The notes: generated from the sequence alone by a model not told the origin. Positions 1 through 10,427 are shown, numbered from the stretch's first letter. The stretch: DNA of 64,000 bases from Diplonema papillatum (GCA_030068145.1 JAPJBO010000044.1:186001-250000), one strand, 5' to 3'. A program made the numbers and translations.

Positions 1-2358
1 AATCCCGACGCCTTTACAGCTTTCCTCCGAAACAAGTATAAATCCGACACGCCCAGTCCCCCAATAATCATACCCCCGGACACCGAAGCAGTCGCATTGA
101 CAACCGAAGACCTCAGGACGGCAATCGAAGCCATCCGGCCCACCGCGAGAACGGCAGATTTTTCACCGAAGTTTCTAAGAGTTATGTCTGAAGAAGCCGT
201 GCAATCAACAACGGATGAGCTGAATAGATGGGTTCGTGAAGGCGTCCCGGCGCGTCAGCGGTTGTCGTGGATTTTCTTGTTTTGGAAGGGAAAGGCGCTG
301 CGAATGTCGGAGCCGAGGGGGTATCGCCCGATCGCCATAATGCCCCTATTCGCAAAGCTTTTGCACTCGACGCTGTACCAGAAGATGAAGCCGCTCGTGC
401 AATCGGTGGTCCTCAGGTACAAATTCCAGTTCGGGTGCGGCAGCCGGAGCGGGGCAGCACAGGTAGTGCTTTATGCGAAGGAATGGCTGGAATCGGGTTC
501 AGGCACGGAGCCCGACGATGAACACCTGCTGCTGCTAGTCGACGTTCTCGCGGCATTTGACACGATACCGCATGAAAAGCTGGTTCGGACGGTCGAGAGG
601 TTGCTTGGTCCCGAGTGGGCGAGGACGATAGCGAGGGTCATCGAGGATCAGGAAGTGTCGATTGTGCACTATGACGGTTTCACCCCGCCGGTTGGCATGA
701 AACGCGGCGTTCTCCAGGGATCACCCCTCAGCGTGCTGCTGTACATCTTGTATACCTGCGAGCCTCCCCCCGAGGATGAAACACGGGCATACGTCGATGA
801 CCTGGTTGCACGTACGACGAGATCACGACTCCAAGGAACGTACAGGGCCCTAAAGAAGTGGGCGACATCGAAAGACCTGGAGTTGGCTGAGGAAAAGACG
901 GTTGTACTGGCGAGGTCTTCCTTCGCATGGAGCTCGGATCCCATTCGTGAAACCACCAACCGGGCAAGACTGCTGGGCGTGTGTATCCATGCGGGCGGAC
1001 GACTGAGTGGGTGCGACAATGACGCCAAGTGCATGGAAAGGCTGGCGCGCCTCGTCGACTTCACAAACTCCCACGTGTACCGCTCCACAAGGCGAAAATG
1101 CGCCTTTTTCAGCAGCCACGTGCTCCCCATCGTATCGATGCACTGTCTTTCGTCTTGCTTCGACCCGCGGGCGCCGAAGCTCGTTGCAGCCCACGCGAGT
1201 CTCTTTCCCAAGCATCGCCACAGCAGGGGGATAAAGGATTTCGCGTGGTGCAAAGACGGCTTTGCCTGCCAAAATGTCGAGACATATGCGGCGCTACAAC
1301 GAACGCGGGCGGTACTGGCTCATCGACCTGACGAGGCGAAAAGCGCACTGCCGGTCGAAGGATTCCGGCGAAGGCCGCCACACCCGACGGTCGAGGGAGA
1401 GGACGTTTTGGAACGGTTAGACGCGCTACTGGGGACGGATGAATTCTCGGAGCCGCGGGAAATGGTGGTGGCGACCGACGGGGGGTTCCTGGAAGACGAA
1501 TCACGCGGGTCCGCCGGGGTGTCAATTGGCACGACGTCGTTCGGCTGCATGGTGAGGGGCACGGTGACATCGAGTACGGAGACCGAGTTGGCCGCCATCT
1601 ACCTGTTAGCGACGACATTACGGCGGCGTGAAGTCGCACCCGACCGTGTCACGTGGTACAGCGACAGCGAGGCCGCAATCTTGCGTGTCCGCCGCGGAGA
1701 GCCCGGCGACCCCGTCGCCAACGCAGTAGGCGAGTACGCGCAGTGCCTTCGATGGAGTAAGGGGCACGCCGACAACGCCTTCATCAACCGGGCGGACGAG
1801 GCGGCGACCCAGGCACTCCGGGACAGAGGACCGGGTCTAAGCATGGAGTTGCTCCACCTTTTAAACGGGGTGAAGTCTGTGTGCTGTCTCGTGGCTGAGG
1901 AGTTCCCGATGCTGGAGAGCCCCATCCGTTTCGTGCGGCGCGTCTGGCGTCACCGCCGCACGAAGACGGCCATGAGGAGTATCCGAGAGCTGGCATCGGC
2001 AAAGACGACAAAGGGAAGCACCCTCGGCTCCCTCGAGACCATACCCGGGGCGGCAGACCTCCTGCAGTCCATCGTGCGGCGTGCGGTAATGCCTCGAGGC
2101 ACAAAGGTCAACTGTATACGGTGCGCGGAGATGGCAACCGCCCAGCATGTACTGCTGGCAGACGACGCGACGCACAATGATGTGTCTGATATCATGGAAG
2201 CATACCCACAAGACCGACCACATCTGAGGCGACTCCTCGAAGACTTTGCGACAAGACGAAGGCCCACAATCCGCCACGTGGCCAGGCGCGTGAAAGCGCT
2301 ATGTGACGACCCGCTCGCGGCTCGTTGGTCATCCCTCGTTTTGAGATATCTCGATTAG
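1..2358 (+). CDS. Non-LTR retrotransposon polyprotein, reverse transcriptase plus RNase H, 5' truncated by the window edge
   Basis: The frame is open from base 1, so the N-terminus lies outside the window; numbering here starts at the TTG at 97. The reverse transcriptase shows FDTIPHE (about 154-160), GVLQGSPLS (204-212) and the catalytic YVDDL (232-236). An RNase H domain follows with acidic residues D461, E497, D523 and D567 and the KGHAD histidine at 557. A CxxC pair with a downstream His near 670 resembles the zinc knuckle at the end of many LINE proteins. In this family the enzyme copies the element RNA at a nicked target. An RT-RNase H order without protease or integrase is typical of LINE clades such as Ingi, I and R1; the exact clade is inference. 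No internal stop or frameshift was seen, so this copy may be young. An endonuclease domain would lie upstream. Confidence 0.93.
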   Translation, partial: NPDAFTAFLRNKYKSDTPSPPIIIPPDTEAVALTTEDLRTAIEAIRPTARTADFSPKFLRVMSEEAVQSTTDELNRWVREGVPARQRLSWIFLFWKGKALRMSEPRGYRPIAIMPLFAKLLHSTLYQKMKPLVQSVVLRYKFQFGCGSRSGAAQVVLYAKEWLESGSGTEPDDEHLLLLVDVLAAFDTIPHEKLVRTVERLLGPEWARTIARVIEDQEVSIVHYDGFTPPVGMKRGVLQGSPLSVLLYILYTCEPPPEDETRAYVDDLVARTTRSRLQGTYRALKKWATSKDLELAEEKTVVLARSSFAWSSDPIRETTNRARLLGVCIHAGGRLSGCDNDAKCMERLARLVDFTNSHVYRSTRRKCAFFSSHVLPIVSMHCLSSCFDPRAPKLVAAHASLFPKHRHSRGIKDFAWCKDGFACQNVETYAALQRTRAVLAHRPDEAKSALPVEGFRRRPPHPTVEGEDVLERLDALLGTDEFSEPREMVVATDGGFLEDESRGSAGVSIGTTSFGCMVRGTVTSSTETELAAIYLLATTLRRREVAPDRVTWYSDSEAAILRVRRGEPGDPVANAVGEYAQCLRWSKGHADNAFINRADEAATQALRDRGPGLSMELLHLLNGVKSVCCLVAEEFPMLESPIRFVRRVWRHRRTKTAMRSIRELASAKTTKGSTLGSLETIPGAADLLQSIVRRAVMPRGTKVNCIRCAEMATAQHVLLADDATHNDVSDIMEAYPQDRPHLRRLLEDFATRRRPTIRHVARRVKALCDDPLAARWSSLVLRYLD

Positions 2359-2456
2359 TGCATGCTTGATTTGACAGTGAAAAAGGCGACTAGCGGAAAG
2401 GAGAAAGACAGTAAGGAGAGTGGACATTGGGCGGCCGACAAAAAAAAAAAAAAAAA
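2359..2456 (+). mobile_element. LINE 3' untranslated region and poly(A) tail
   Basis: About 80 bp of non-coding sequence follow the TAG of the reverse transcriptase frame and end in an uninterrupted run of about 17 A (2440-2456). This is the usual 3' end of a poly(A)-primed LINE insertion. No target-site duplication can be tested because the 5' end is outside the window. Confidence 0.8.
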
Positions 2457-2459
2457 CGC

Positions 2460-2566
2460 TAACCCAAACAACTTCCGCCGGCAGAGAAACCTTGCCTAAA
2501 GAAATCAACTGCCTTCGGGTAGGCTAGTCTGACACGAGTTGTCGTCGGGAAAAAAAAAAAAAAAAA
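2460..2566 (+). repeat. RepK, copy 1
   Basis: The segment from AACTTCCGCCGGCAGAGAAA through GTTGTCGTCGGG recurs at 63418-63505 with scattered substitutions. This copy ends in a second run of about 17 A (2550-2566). It directly follows the LINE poly(A), so it is either the target into which the LINE jumped or an older retrocopy. Confidence 0.65.
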
Positions 2567-2981
2567 GAAAGGGCCGCTGTGAGTAGCCAGCACTGGGGGA
2601 CCAGCCACTGAAGGGGGCCGGGCCTGGGGAGCCAGCCTGGGGTGGGGGGGGCGGGGGGTTGGGGTGGGCGCAGCCGGGCAACTAATTACCAGTAGGTCCA
2701 TTGTCGCAGACTCTGCTGAGGGAAGGCAAAAGAAGCGAAGTGACCTATGCAAATGTGCGCCCTACGCAGCTCAAGTTTGCAAGGGCTTCGTTATACTTTG
2801 ATGCAGCAGCAGTTCTTACAAAAAGAACCCTGCTTGTTGCACATCCAGTGCCCCTTTTTGAGGCTAGTATTGTTGGCCTGTGGTACCCCGTTACGTTGTT
2901 TTGACTTGAAGTTCCCTGCCGTACACTTGACACACCTTTTCCTTTATGATCGAGACACGAACGAGACACAATTTGGCTGTG
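2567..2981. other. Intergenic, no gene seen
   Basis: A G-rich stretch (2630-2665) is followed by unremarkable sequence. Short open frames overlap here but show no splice-flanked or conserved coding character. Confidence 0.5.
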
Positions 2982-3060
2982 CTGGGCTGCGCTGGGCTAC
3001 ACTGGGCTACACTGGGCTACACTGGGCTACACTGGGCTACACTGGGCTACACTGGGCTGG
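2982..3060 (+). repeat. 10-bp tandem repeat (TGGGCTACAC)n
   Basis: Seven to eight near-perfect head-to-tail copies of a 10-mer. The first unit is a TGGGCTGCGC variant and the last ends at TGGGCTGG. Confidence 0.9.
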
Positions 3061-3819
<759 letters not shown>

Positions 3820-3989
3820 GCACTCCGTCCTTACGAACGGGGGACATGTACTGATGTTGTTGATGGCAAACCCCGAGCTGTTCGTATTGTCTGAAGCGAA
3901 GTATAGCCCTTTTGCATAGTCAATTTCACCAGTCAGACTGACTTGCCGAGACGCTGCTTTTGGGTCCTGTGACTCCTCTCCGATTTGTG

Positions 3990-4155
3990 GTCCGCCTTAC
4001 GTGTCCCTGACTTCAAGGACCGACACGAGAACAAAATTGTTCCGAGCACGCTCTTGCAATCTCCCCCAGTGGTGCAGTTTCTTGGACGAAGACTTGATGC
4101 TAGCATCAAACATGCATGCGAGGCAGTGTTCTGCCTAAACATTAAACTAAGTTCC
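3990..4155 (+). repeat. RepI, copy 1 (diverged)
   Basis: The block ending ACTTGATGCTAGCATCAA ... TTCTGCCTAAACATTAAACTAAG recurs at 56755-56822. Weaker similarity continues upstream (CCGCCTTACGTGTCC, CCGAGCACG), so the full unit is probably 150-300 bp. Confidence 0.65.
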
Positions 4156-4190
4156 CCCCCCCCCCCCCAAGAAACATTTTCCCCCCGCAG

Positions 4191-4361
4191 TTGTTTTACC
4201 TGGTCGACAGTAGTCCGGCCGACGAGCTGGGCTCAAATCACATCGACGTTTCGCTCATCACGCCAGCGCCTCTTGTGTTTCAGAACGAGCTGCTGCTGCA
4301 CACGTTTCGAGTCAAAGATGTATCCCCAGGGCCGAGACTGCCCATCGTCACCCACGATACG
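4191..4361 (+). CDS. Candidate internal exon of an unidentified gene
   Basis: A C/T-rich tract and CCGCAG precede 4191, and the 57-codon frame ends at ACG followed by GTATTG, giving phase 0 at both borders. The translation starts LFYLVDSSPADELGSNHIDV and reads like a mixed alpha/beta protein. No family was recognised. No flanking exon could be joined to it with confidence, so it may be an isolated relic. Confidence 0.35.
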
Positions 4362-4738
4362 GTATTGTTCTTTCCATTCCCTGGGGCCGGACGCAAGAGA
4401 ATGAGTTCTCCCTTTCCGCACAACCATACGACGGCCCTACTCTACGAAAGTGCAGCTTTCTAGCTTCGCTAACCGTCCCTGTGTGAAGCGTTTCAAGGGT
4501 CCCCATGAGACCAGCCAAGGGAATTGTCACGAACTCTCATTGTCCTTTGCTTGGTTGGTCGGGTTTCACCGAATGCTGAGGCACAACACGCATGACATCA
4601 AAGGGAAAGTGCGAAGCCAATTCAACCTAACAACTAACGAACTTGCGAACGGGATGAAAGGAATGGTTTGGGCGTATCAACGCCCACCAAGACGATCACC
4701 GGAGCAAGAGAGGATGGAAAATTGTTTTTTTTTTAGTA
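4362..4738. other. Intergenic or intronic, no gene seen
   Basis: No repeat family or supported coding segment was found between the candidate exon and the hAT target site. Confidence 0.4.
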
Positions 4739-4746
4739 CTAACATT
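4739..4746. repeat. hAT target-site duplication, left copy
   Basis: CTAACATT immediately precedes the CAGGG terminus and is repeated exactly at 8292-8299 after the other terminus. Eight base pairs is the duplication length of the hAT superfamily. Confidence 0.93.
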
Positions 4747-4804
4747 CAGGGATTTTTCCACTCACCAGTTTCGGGCCAAACCCGTGGTGAAAAAAAATTT
4801 CACT

Positions 4805-4828
4805 CCGGCAGAAAAGTTTTTCTGCCGG
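4805..4828. repeat. Subterminal hairpin of the hAT element
   Basis: An 11-bp perfect inverted repeat, CCGGCAGAAAA and its complement, is separated by 2 bp. Subterminal inverted motifs are often transposase-binding sites in hAT elements; that role here is inference. Confidence 0.7.
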
Positions 4829-5083
4829 TGTGGTGTGGTGTGGGTGCCAGTCGACACGTGCCTGTGTCTGTCTGTGTGTGGTACGCGTCGTTGACCTCGT
4901 AGCCCCATAAGCGGGGGTCCCTCTGGCCCTTCACCCCACTCAAGTTTGGGGTGCTAGCTCACTCCCTACCCTCTTGCTCCTCTTCAGATCAAGCAGGAAA
5001 CGGATTCAGAGAACATGCAGAACAGCTACACATGATGCCGTGAACGATGTAAGTAGAAGATGTAAGTAGAAATCACAAAGGGT

Positions 5084-7735
5084 TCATGCTGAAAGGCCAA
5101 TTTTGCGCCTCTTGCGCTTAGCTCCTTCCGGGGCGTTGTCGAGATCGCCAGCAAGGTACATGGTCCGCAGGGTCACGGCCGACAATCCCTGAGCAAACAG
5201 GTCTATCACTTCCTCGGCAGTTTCGTCGCTCATTTCCTTGTTGTCGGCATCAACAATGCGGAACATGGCCCAGAGTGTCGTGTTCAACAAGCGGTTTCGT
5301 AGCCTAGTCTTCACCCGAGCCAACGTGCTGAACTGACGCTCGCTCTCTGCCGACGAGGTTACAACTGTCTGCGCCAATTCAACAAGTACTTGCAAGGCCG
5401 GCATCCGAGTGCCTGCACAACCTTGGGGGGCAAACGCCTGGAATACAGCATCTGGTGTGTTACGGCGACGAAGTACTTCTTTGAGCAAAGTCCAGTCAGC
5501 AATCAGCTCGTCACGTGTGGAAGTCAAGAGAGGGGTGCCGACCTTCGTTTTCGTTTCGAACTCGGTGTCACTGTATGTTGGCCTTGGCATTTTCTCAGTG
5601 GCGGCCTCCACCACAACATATTCCCTGTAAGTGACAGTTCCTGGCTGACACAAAAACTCATGGAGTTTGGTGATGGACTCGTCACCATAGTCTGTGACAT
5701 GGGCATTAGCAGGCCAGACCTTCCGGTCGAAGATAGCAAAGTGACGCAAGATACCCTTGAACTCAAACCGTTTCTTTGTAGCACTCAGCAGAGCTTTGAT
5801 GTACGGGGTCGCCACAGTGGAATGAAAGATTGTGAAAGCGCCCGGACTGAGAGCCACACCCGTTGCTGCGTAGAAAGACTTGCGCCAGGTTCCGTAATAC
5901 TTGGTTACCTTCTTTGCCCTGTCTTCCGTTTGTAGCAGTTCGAGTTCTGCTTCGAGGAGGTCTGCTTCACGACACACATCTGCGACAGTTGTCCCAGTGT
6001 TCTGGAACACAAGGGAGACAGCATGCATCTTTTGCAGAACATCGCAAGTGAGCATAAGACAAGCGAAGAACTGGGGAGTACTCACCTCTTTGTACAGGTA
6101 TTCGGCCTGCGTGCTGTTTCGGTCTTTCCAGATGCGATGCAGGGCCTCGCGAATGGCACTGTACTGCTTGCGGATCACTGTCACACTTCTCCACCGGGCC
6201 AGCCAACGCGTCTCTGAAGGCTCCGCAAGGGAACGGTTGACAGATTCGCACGTTGCCGCGAATTCTTCGTCAGCGAAGACAGAGTCCAACACGAGCTGGT
6301 TGATGTCAGAGTCCGAAAAAATTAACCACAACGAACGCACCGTCCTGAAGAACTCCTGCAGGAATCCGACTGCCTTCACTCCGTCCTGCGCGAGAAGGTT
6401 GAGCACGTGGGCGCAGCACCAAACAAAGATTGCGGTTGCATTGATGCCTCCGCGAACTTTCTTCTCCGCGCCTTGGAACCTTCCACTCATGGACGAAGCT
6501 CCATCAAACGAACAGGAGACGAAGCCTGCCTTGGGGAGGTGGCGCAACGCGTTCTGGATTGCCGTTGCATAACCCGTAGAGCTCTGGTCGTGCAGCACAG
6601 ATAGGTCGAGAAAACGTTCCCGAGGAGTGCCGTTCAGGAGGTAGCGAATGGTGACAACAAGCTGGTGGTTGCCTTTCACATCTGTTGTTCCGTCAGCTGT
6701 GGTGGACCAGAAGCGCGACTCTTTAACTTCTTTGTACAGTTGCTTCTCAAGTACGACCCCAATCAATCCCAAAATTTCGGTCACTGTAGAAGACGACGTG
6801 TATGTTGTGTCTTGGTCCAGCCACGTGGTGAAGTCGGTGTCGCCATGAAGCCGCGAGAAGAACGACATCAGGTCATTGGTGTGTTCGGAATGCGGGATCT
6901 CAAGCCTTGCGATTTTGTAAATCGTCTTGATGATTTTCCGCAGCTGATCCCTTGCCCTCGAAGCAGAAGCCCGGATGTGCGTCAAGATGTTCGCTGAAGA
7001 CTGGTGTTGCATGGTGCGCTCGTGTGTCTGAATCCTCACGCGAATGTGAGAAGGGAGCGAGTAACGCGTGTTGACCATAAGTTGTTTGAGGTTCGGATAC
7101 TTTTCGCTGCACACCTTGCACTGAGCTCCGTCATCGGACACATCAAGCCACGGAAACTCAAAGATCCACCTGTTAACTGTGGCGCTCAAGATGGTCGACG
7201 TTCCAAATCGACGCGTGTCTTTTCCCGCTTCCCCAGCAGTCGACGCAGGTTCGTCTTCTTCAACGACGACAACAGCAGGCACGGTGACATGATGATTCGC
7301 GCAGGCAAGAACGATGAACGAGGCCGCGATGTAAGCGAAGGCGGCTTCGGCATCTTCATCATCCGGTACGTACTCCGAGGTGACGTTGTACCCATCTCCG
7401 AAAAATGCAGCCGGTGCACCGTCCGCATCGCTGTCTTCTGCATCTTCTTCCGGCCGGGCTGCAGCAGAAGTGACTTCTTGTTCGGATGGGCCTTCAGCAC
7501 GGCTTCGAACAGCTTCCGCAGCAGCCTGTATCTTCTTCTGCGCATCGTGTTGCTTGATCTTCTTGAGCAGCGCGGCCTTCTTCAGACGGTTGGTCCCTGT
7601 GCCTTGAGCGATGTCTCTGAGGCCCGCCTGCTTCTCAAGCTTGGGCCCCTTCCAGTTGCTGTAGTCATACTGGATGGTATCACTAGGGGGTTCTCTTTGT
7701 GATGGGCCAACAAAGCCGAAGGCGGTGAGTGACAT
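5084..7735 (-). CDS. hAT transposase, 883 aa, apparently intact
   Basis: The enzyme cuts and rejoins its own element in the nucleus. The ATG at 7733-7735 lies shortly inside the right subterminal region and the TGA is at 5084-5086. An acidic, Ala-rich N-terminus (about 85-170) precedes a BED/TTF-like zinc finger with C206, C209, H238 and H244. The RNase H-like catalytic core follows: ADGTTD (D346), SFDGASSMSG (D409) and CCAH (438-441), the last matching the C..H signature of hAT proteins. The C-terminus has the dimerisation motif SSAESERQFSTLARVKTRLR. Length and order resemble ZNF862/KIAA1586-like hAT transposases. No frameshift or stop was seen. The element's termini and target duplication surround it, so it is probably autonomous. 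Confidence 0.94.
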   Translation of the reverse strand: MSLTAFGFVGPSQREPPSDTIQYDYSNWKGPKLEKQAGLRDIAQGTGTNRLKKAALLKKIKQHDAQKKIQAAAEAVRSRAEGPSEQEVTSAAARPEEDAEDSDADGAPAAFFGDGYNVTSEYVPDDEDAEAAFAYIAASFIVLACANHHVTVPAVVVVEEDEPASTAGEAGKDTRRFGTSTILSATVNRWIFEFPWLDVSDDGAQCKVCSEKYPNLKQLMVNTRYSLPSHIRVRIQTHERTMQHQSSANILTHIRASASRARDQLRKIIKTIYKIARLEIPHSEHTNDLMSFFSRLHGDTDFTTWLDQDTTYTSSSTVTEILGLIGVVLEKQLYKEVKESRFWSTTADGTTDVKGNHQLVVTIRYLLNGTPRERFLDLSVLHDQSSTGYATAIQNALRHLPKAGFVSCSFDGASSMSGRFQGAEKKVRGGINATAIFVWCCAHVLNLLAQDGVKAVGFLQEFFRTVRSLWLIFSDSDINQLVLDSVFADEEFAATCESVNRSLAEPSETRWLARWRSVTVIRKQYSAIREALHRIWKDRNSTQAEYLYKEVSTPQFFACLMLTCDVLQKMHAVSLVFQNTGTTVADVCREADLLEAELELLQTEDRAKKVTKYYGTWRKSFYAATGVALSPGAFTIFHSTVATPYIKALLSATKKRFEFKGILRHFAIFDRKVWPANAHVTDYGDESITKLHEFLCQPGTVTYREYVVVEAATEKMPRPTYSDTEFETKTKVGTPLLTSTRDELIADWTLLKEVLRRRNTPDAVFQAFAPQGCAGTRMPALQVLVELAQTVVTSSAESERQFSTLARVKTRLRNRLLNTTLWAMFRIVDADNKEMSDETAEEVIDLFAQGLSAVTLRTMYLAGDLDNAPEGAKRKRRKIGLSA

Positions 7736-8002
7736 AGTCTTTTTTGTGTCTCAACCCGGCTCTGGTGTGATGTAATGTGATGAATTGATTTGTGATTTTG
7801 TGGGCGCTATGCCTGAAAGGAGACAAGAACTTGTTCCGGTGGACACCAGGTGATGGAGCTGCCGCCATAAATCTCGTCAAATTGGACGCCAGATATCCGG
7901 TCGTTGAATCCGGTCGTCAAATCCGGACACTGGTTGACTCGATTTCCGCCTTGGATACGGTCCGCATCATACAGACCTGTTGTTGGGCCGCTTAAACCAC
8001 AC

Positions 8003-8194
8003 CCTGACCACACACAACACGCACCCACTTCACCACCAGCCCACCACCCACGCCCACCCACACTGTCCACCACAACCCGCGCCCTTACCACCCACAACCC
8101 ACGCCCCGACCACACACAACACGCACCCACTCCACCACCAGCGCCCACCACCCACGCCCACCCACACTGTCCACCACAACCCGCGCCCTGACCA
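8003..8194 (+). repeat. Two-copy tandem duplication of a CCACC-rich block inside the hAT right end
   Basis: Two copies of about 95-100 bp beginning CCTGACCACACACAACACGC at 8003 and again near 8103. Strand composition is strongly skewed (C/A on plus). Confidence 0.85.
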
Positions 8195-8291
8195 CCTACA
8201 CCCAGCAACGCAAAATCCCTTTAGTGAAAAAAGTTTTTTCACCAAGCCCATTTTGGGAATTTTTTTTTTTTACTAAAGGGGAAAATCCCTG

Positions 8292-8299
8292 CTAACATT
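8292..8299. repeat. hAT target-site duplication, right copy
   Basis: CTAACATT, identical to 4739-4746. Confidence 0.93.
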
Positions 8300-8309
8300 G
8301 TTGTTAGTA

Positions 8310-8470
8310 ACAGTCTTGCGGGTTGCCCTTCAATGTATTGTGCAGGCTAAAAGACGTAGGCAGCGTGTTTTGGTGGTTGATCAGAATTCCTCACCTGAAT
8401 ATACACAGGGTAAATACAAGTGGGAAAAGATCACCCGGCACGCAGAAACAAAACGAAGCGCGTGTCTTTT
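8310..8470 (+). repeat. RepF, copy 1
   Basis: Runs from GCGGGTTGCCCTTCAATGTA through TTTTGGTGGTTGATCAG and ends near CAAACAAAACGAAGCGC. It recurs at 42676-42840, 49743-49890 and 62061-62200, all on the same strand. It resembles a short non-autonomous element of about 150 bp. Confidence 0.8.
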
Positions 8471-8649
8471 CCTTTTATCACTAACTGCGGCCTGCTGACG
8501 GTTTGCTATCAAGAAAGTTTAACAATCCGCTGTGCCAATTCCCTCAGTAAACTGCAACAATTGCTGACCGATCACAGTCTCGTGCGGAAAAAATAGCTCT
8601 CCCAAACGAACGCCCGCACAGCATAAGAAGAACTGTCAACGGAGACTTT
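8471..8649. other. Intergenic, nothing recognised
   Basis: No coding or repeat feature supported. Confidence 0.4.
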
Positions 8650-8752
8650 TTGTTTGTTGCGCACGAGCGGAACTCACCTGCTTTGGTAAGGCTTACGTAG
8701 TACGCCGCCAACTACTCATTCGTAGTACCAACAATGCGTTGTTAATAAAAGG
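8650..8752 (-). repeat. RepE, inverted copy
   Basis: Reverse complement of the family running from AACAATGCATTGTTGGTACT to GTGCGCACAAACAAAAG. Plus-strand copies lie at 16525-16635, 18376-18685 (split) and 33849-33953, with fragments at 50953-50997 and 51078-51148. Confidence 0.8.
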
Positions 8753-8878
8753 AAAACACGGTCATGCGGTACCAAGAAGACAGACAGTCACCTACTACGG
8801 CACCACACGGAGGGAGGGCCTACCGTAAGTAAAGTGTGGATTATGGCCGAAACCACCAATGACCACCGACTAAGGCAA

Positions 8879-10066
8879 AGCGAGCTGCACGTCATCGAGG
8901 CCAGACGGATCTCAAACCACGCGAGCTGCACGCCGTGCACAGGACACGGCGGATCTCAGCCAAGCGAGCTGCACGCCGTGCACAGGGCACGGCGGATCTC
9001 AGCCAAGCGAGCTGCACGCCGTGCACAGGGCACGGCGGATCTCAGCCAAAGCGAGCTGCACGCCGTGCACAGGACACGGCGGATCTCAGCCAAGCGAGCT
9101 GCACGCCGTGCACAGGACACGGCGGATCTCAGCCAAAGCGAGCTGCACGTCATCGAGGCCAGACGGATCTCAAACCAAGCGAGCTGCACGCCGTGCACAG
9201 GACACGGCGGATCTCAGCCAAGCGAGCTGCACGCCGTGCACAGGACACGGCGGATCTCAGCCAAGCGAGCTGCACGCCGTGCACAGGGCACGGCGGATCT
9301 CAGCCAAAGCGAGCTGCACGTCATCGAGGCCAGACGGATCTCAAACCAAGCGAGCTGCACGCCGTGCACAGGCACGGCGGATCTCAGCCAAAGCGAGCTG
9401 CACGTCATCGAGGCCAGACGGATCTCAAACCAAGCGAGCTGCACGCCGTGCACAGGACACGGCGGATCTCAGCCAAGCGAGCTGCACGCCGTGCACAGGA
9501 CACGGCGGATCTCAGCCAAAGCGAGCTGCACGTCATCGAGGCCAGACGGATCTCAAACCAAGCGAGCTGCACGCCGTGCACAGGACACGGCGGATCTCAG
9601 CCAAAGCGAGCTGCACGTCATCGAGGCCAGACGGATCTCAAACCAAGCGAGCTGCACGCCGTGCACAGGGCACGGCGGATCTCAGCCAAAGCGAGCTGCA
9701 CGTCATCGAGGCCAGACGGATCTCAAACCAAGCGAGCTGCACGCCGTGCACAGGGCACGGCGGATCTCAGCCAAGCGAGCTGCACGCCGTGCACAGGACA
9801 CGGCGGATCTCAGCCAAAGCGAGCTGCACGCATCGAGGCCAGACGGATCTCAAACCAAGCGAGCTGCACGCCGTGCACAGGGCACGGCGGATCTCAGCCA
9901 AAGCGAGCTGCACGTCATCGAGGCCAGACGGATCTCAAACCAAGCGAGCTGCACGTCATCGAGGCCAGACGGATCTCAAACCAAGCGAGCTGCACGCCGT
10001 GCACAGGACACGGCGGATCTCAGCCAAGCGAGCTGCACGTCATCGAGGCCAGACGGATCTCAAACC
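8879..10066 (+). repeat. 1.2-kb minisatellite of two interleaved unit types (41 and 43/44 bp)
   Basis: Head-to-tail units all begin GCGAGCTGCACG. Type A (41 bp) continues TCATCGAGGCCAGACGG; type B (43-44 bp) continues CCGTGCACAGGACACGG and contains the palindrome GCACGGCGTGC in inverse form. A and B alternate irregularly over about 28 units. No unit contains a stop in any plus-strand frame, so three overlapping long open frames run through the array. They are a consequence of the repeat, not evidence of a gene. Confidence 0.95.
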
Positions 10067-10138
10067 ATACCGATTCCCTTACCTCGTGGAACCACCACTC
10101 TTACGAGACTCAGAGCACAAAGGATTTCTTCCCATAAC

Positions 10139-10418
10139 CTTGAAACCCCGGAGTTTCAAGCGAACTTTCACTCTAAAAACTTGCACTCAACTTGTGGAAC
10201 GTGGGGGGCCCAAGACTACACTCCACGAAGGAATGTACTTGGTGTCGGTCACAAACAGTCCCGGACATGGCTAGCCATAACCCATAACGAAAGCGTGCAC
10301 CAAATACACAACCCATAACCATATAGCCCTTTCTTGCTCTGATAGAACAAATTTTAACAACGGTCACACGGAGACCCTTTACCCCCGGAATTTCAAGCGA
10401 ACTCTAACTCTAAAAACT
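10139..10418 (+). repeat. RepA, long copy with an extra 3' fragment
   Basis: A 3' fragment (10139-10180, CCGGAGTTTCAAGCGAACTT) is followed by a near-complete unit (10186-10418). That unit runs from CAACTTGTGGAACGTGGGGG through GGTGTCGGTCACAAACAGTC to CTCTAAAAA. The same 230-bp unit lies at 50730-50952. Shorter 3' parts lie at 16889-17018, 44940-45020, 51000-51078 and 57600-57680, and throughout the Cys-rich exon array. An inverted piece lies at 16246-16309. Confidence 0.85.
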
Positions 10419-10427
10419 TGCACGCAG

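Larger units (their letters stand above)
4747..8291 (-). mobile_element. Complete hAT-superfamily DNA transposon
   Basis: The 3,545-bp element starts CAGGGATTTTTCC and ends with the inverse of CAGGGATTTTCCCC. Exact 8-bp CTAACATT duplications flank it. Both subterminal regions carry GGTGAAAAAA ... TTTCAC palindromes. The left side adds a hairpin, and the right side a duplicated CCACC-rich block. The single intact transposase gene lies on the minus strand. Terminal CAGGG and an 8-bp duplication are hallmarks of hAT elements. Identical duplications and an open transposase suggest recent insertion. Confidence 0.93.

Noticed and set aside
8879-10066. CRISPR-like regular repeats
   Set aside because: Units are directly adjacent with no unique spacers, and the genome context is eukaryotic. 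The same applies to the other tandem arrays.
8834-10318. Three overlapping open frames of 400-494 codons
   Set aside because: They are translations of a stop-free minisatellite in all three frames. Repeat unit lengths are not multiples of three, so no frame encodes a constant repeat.
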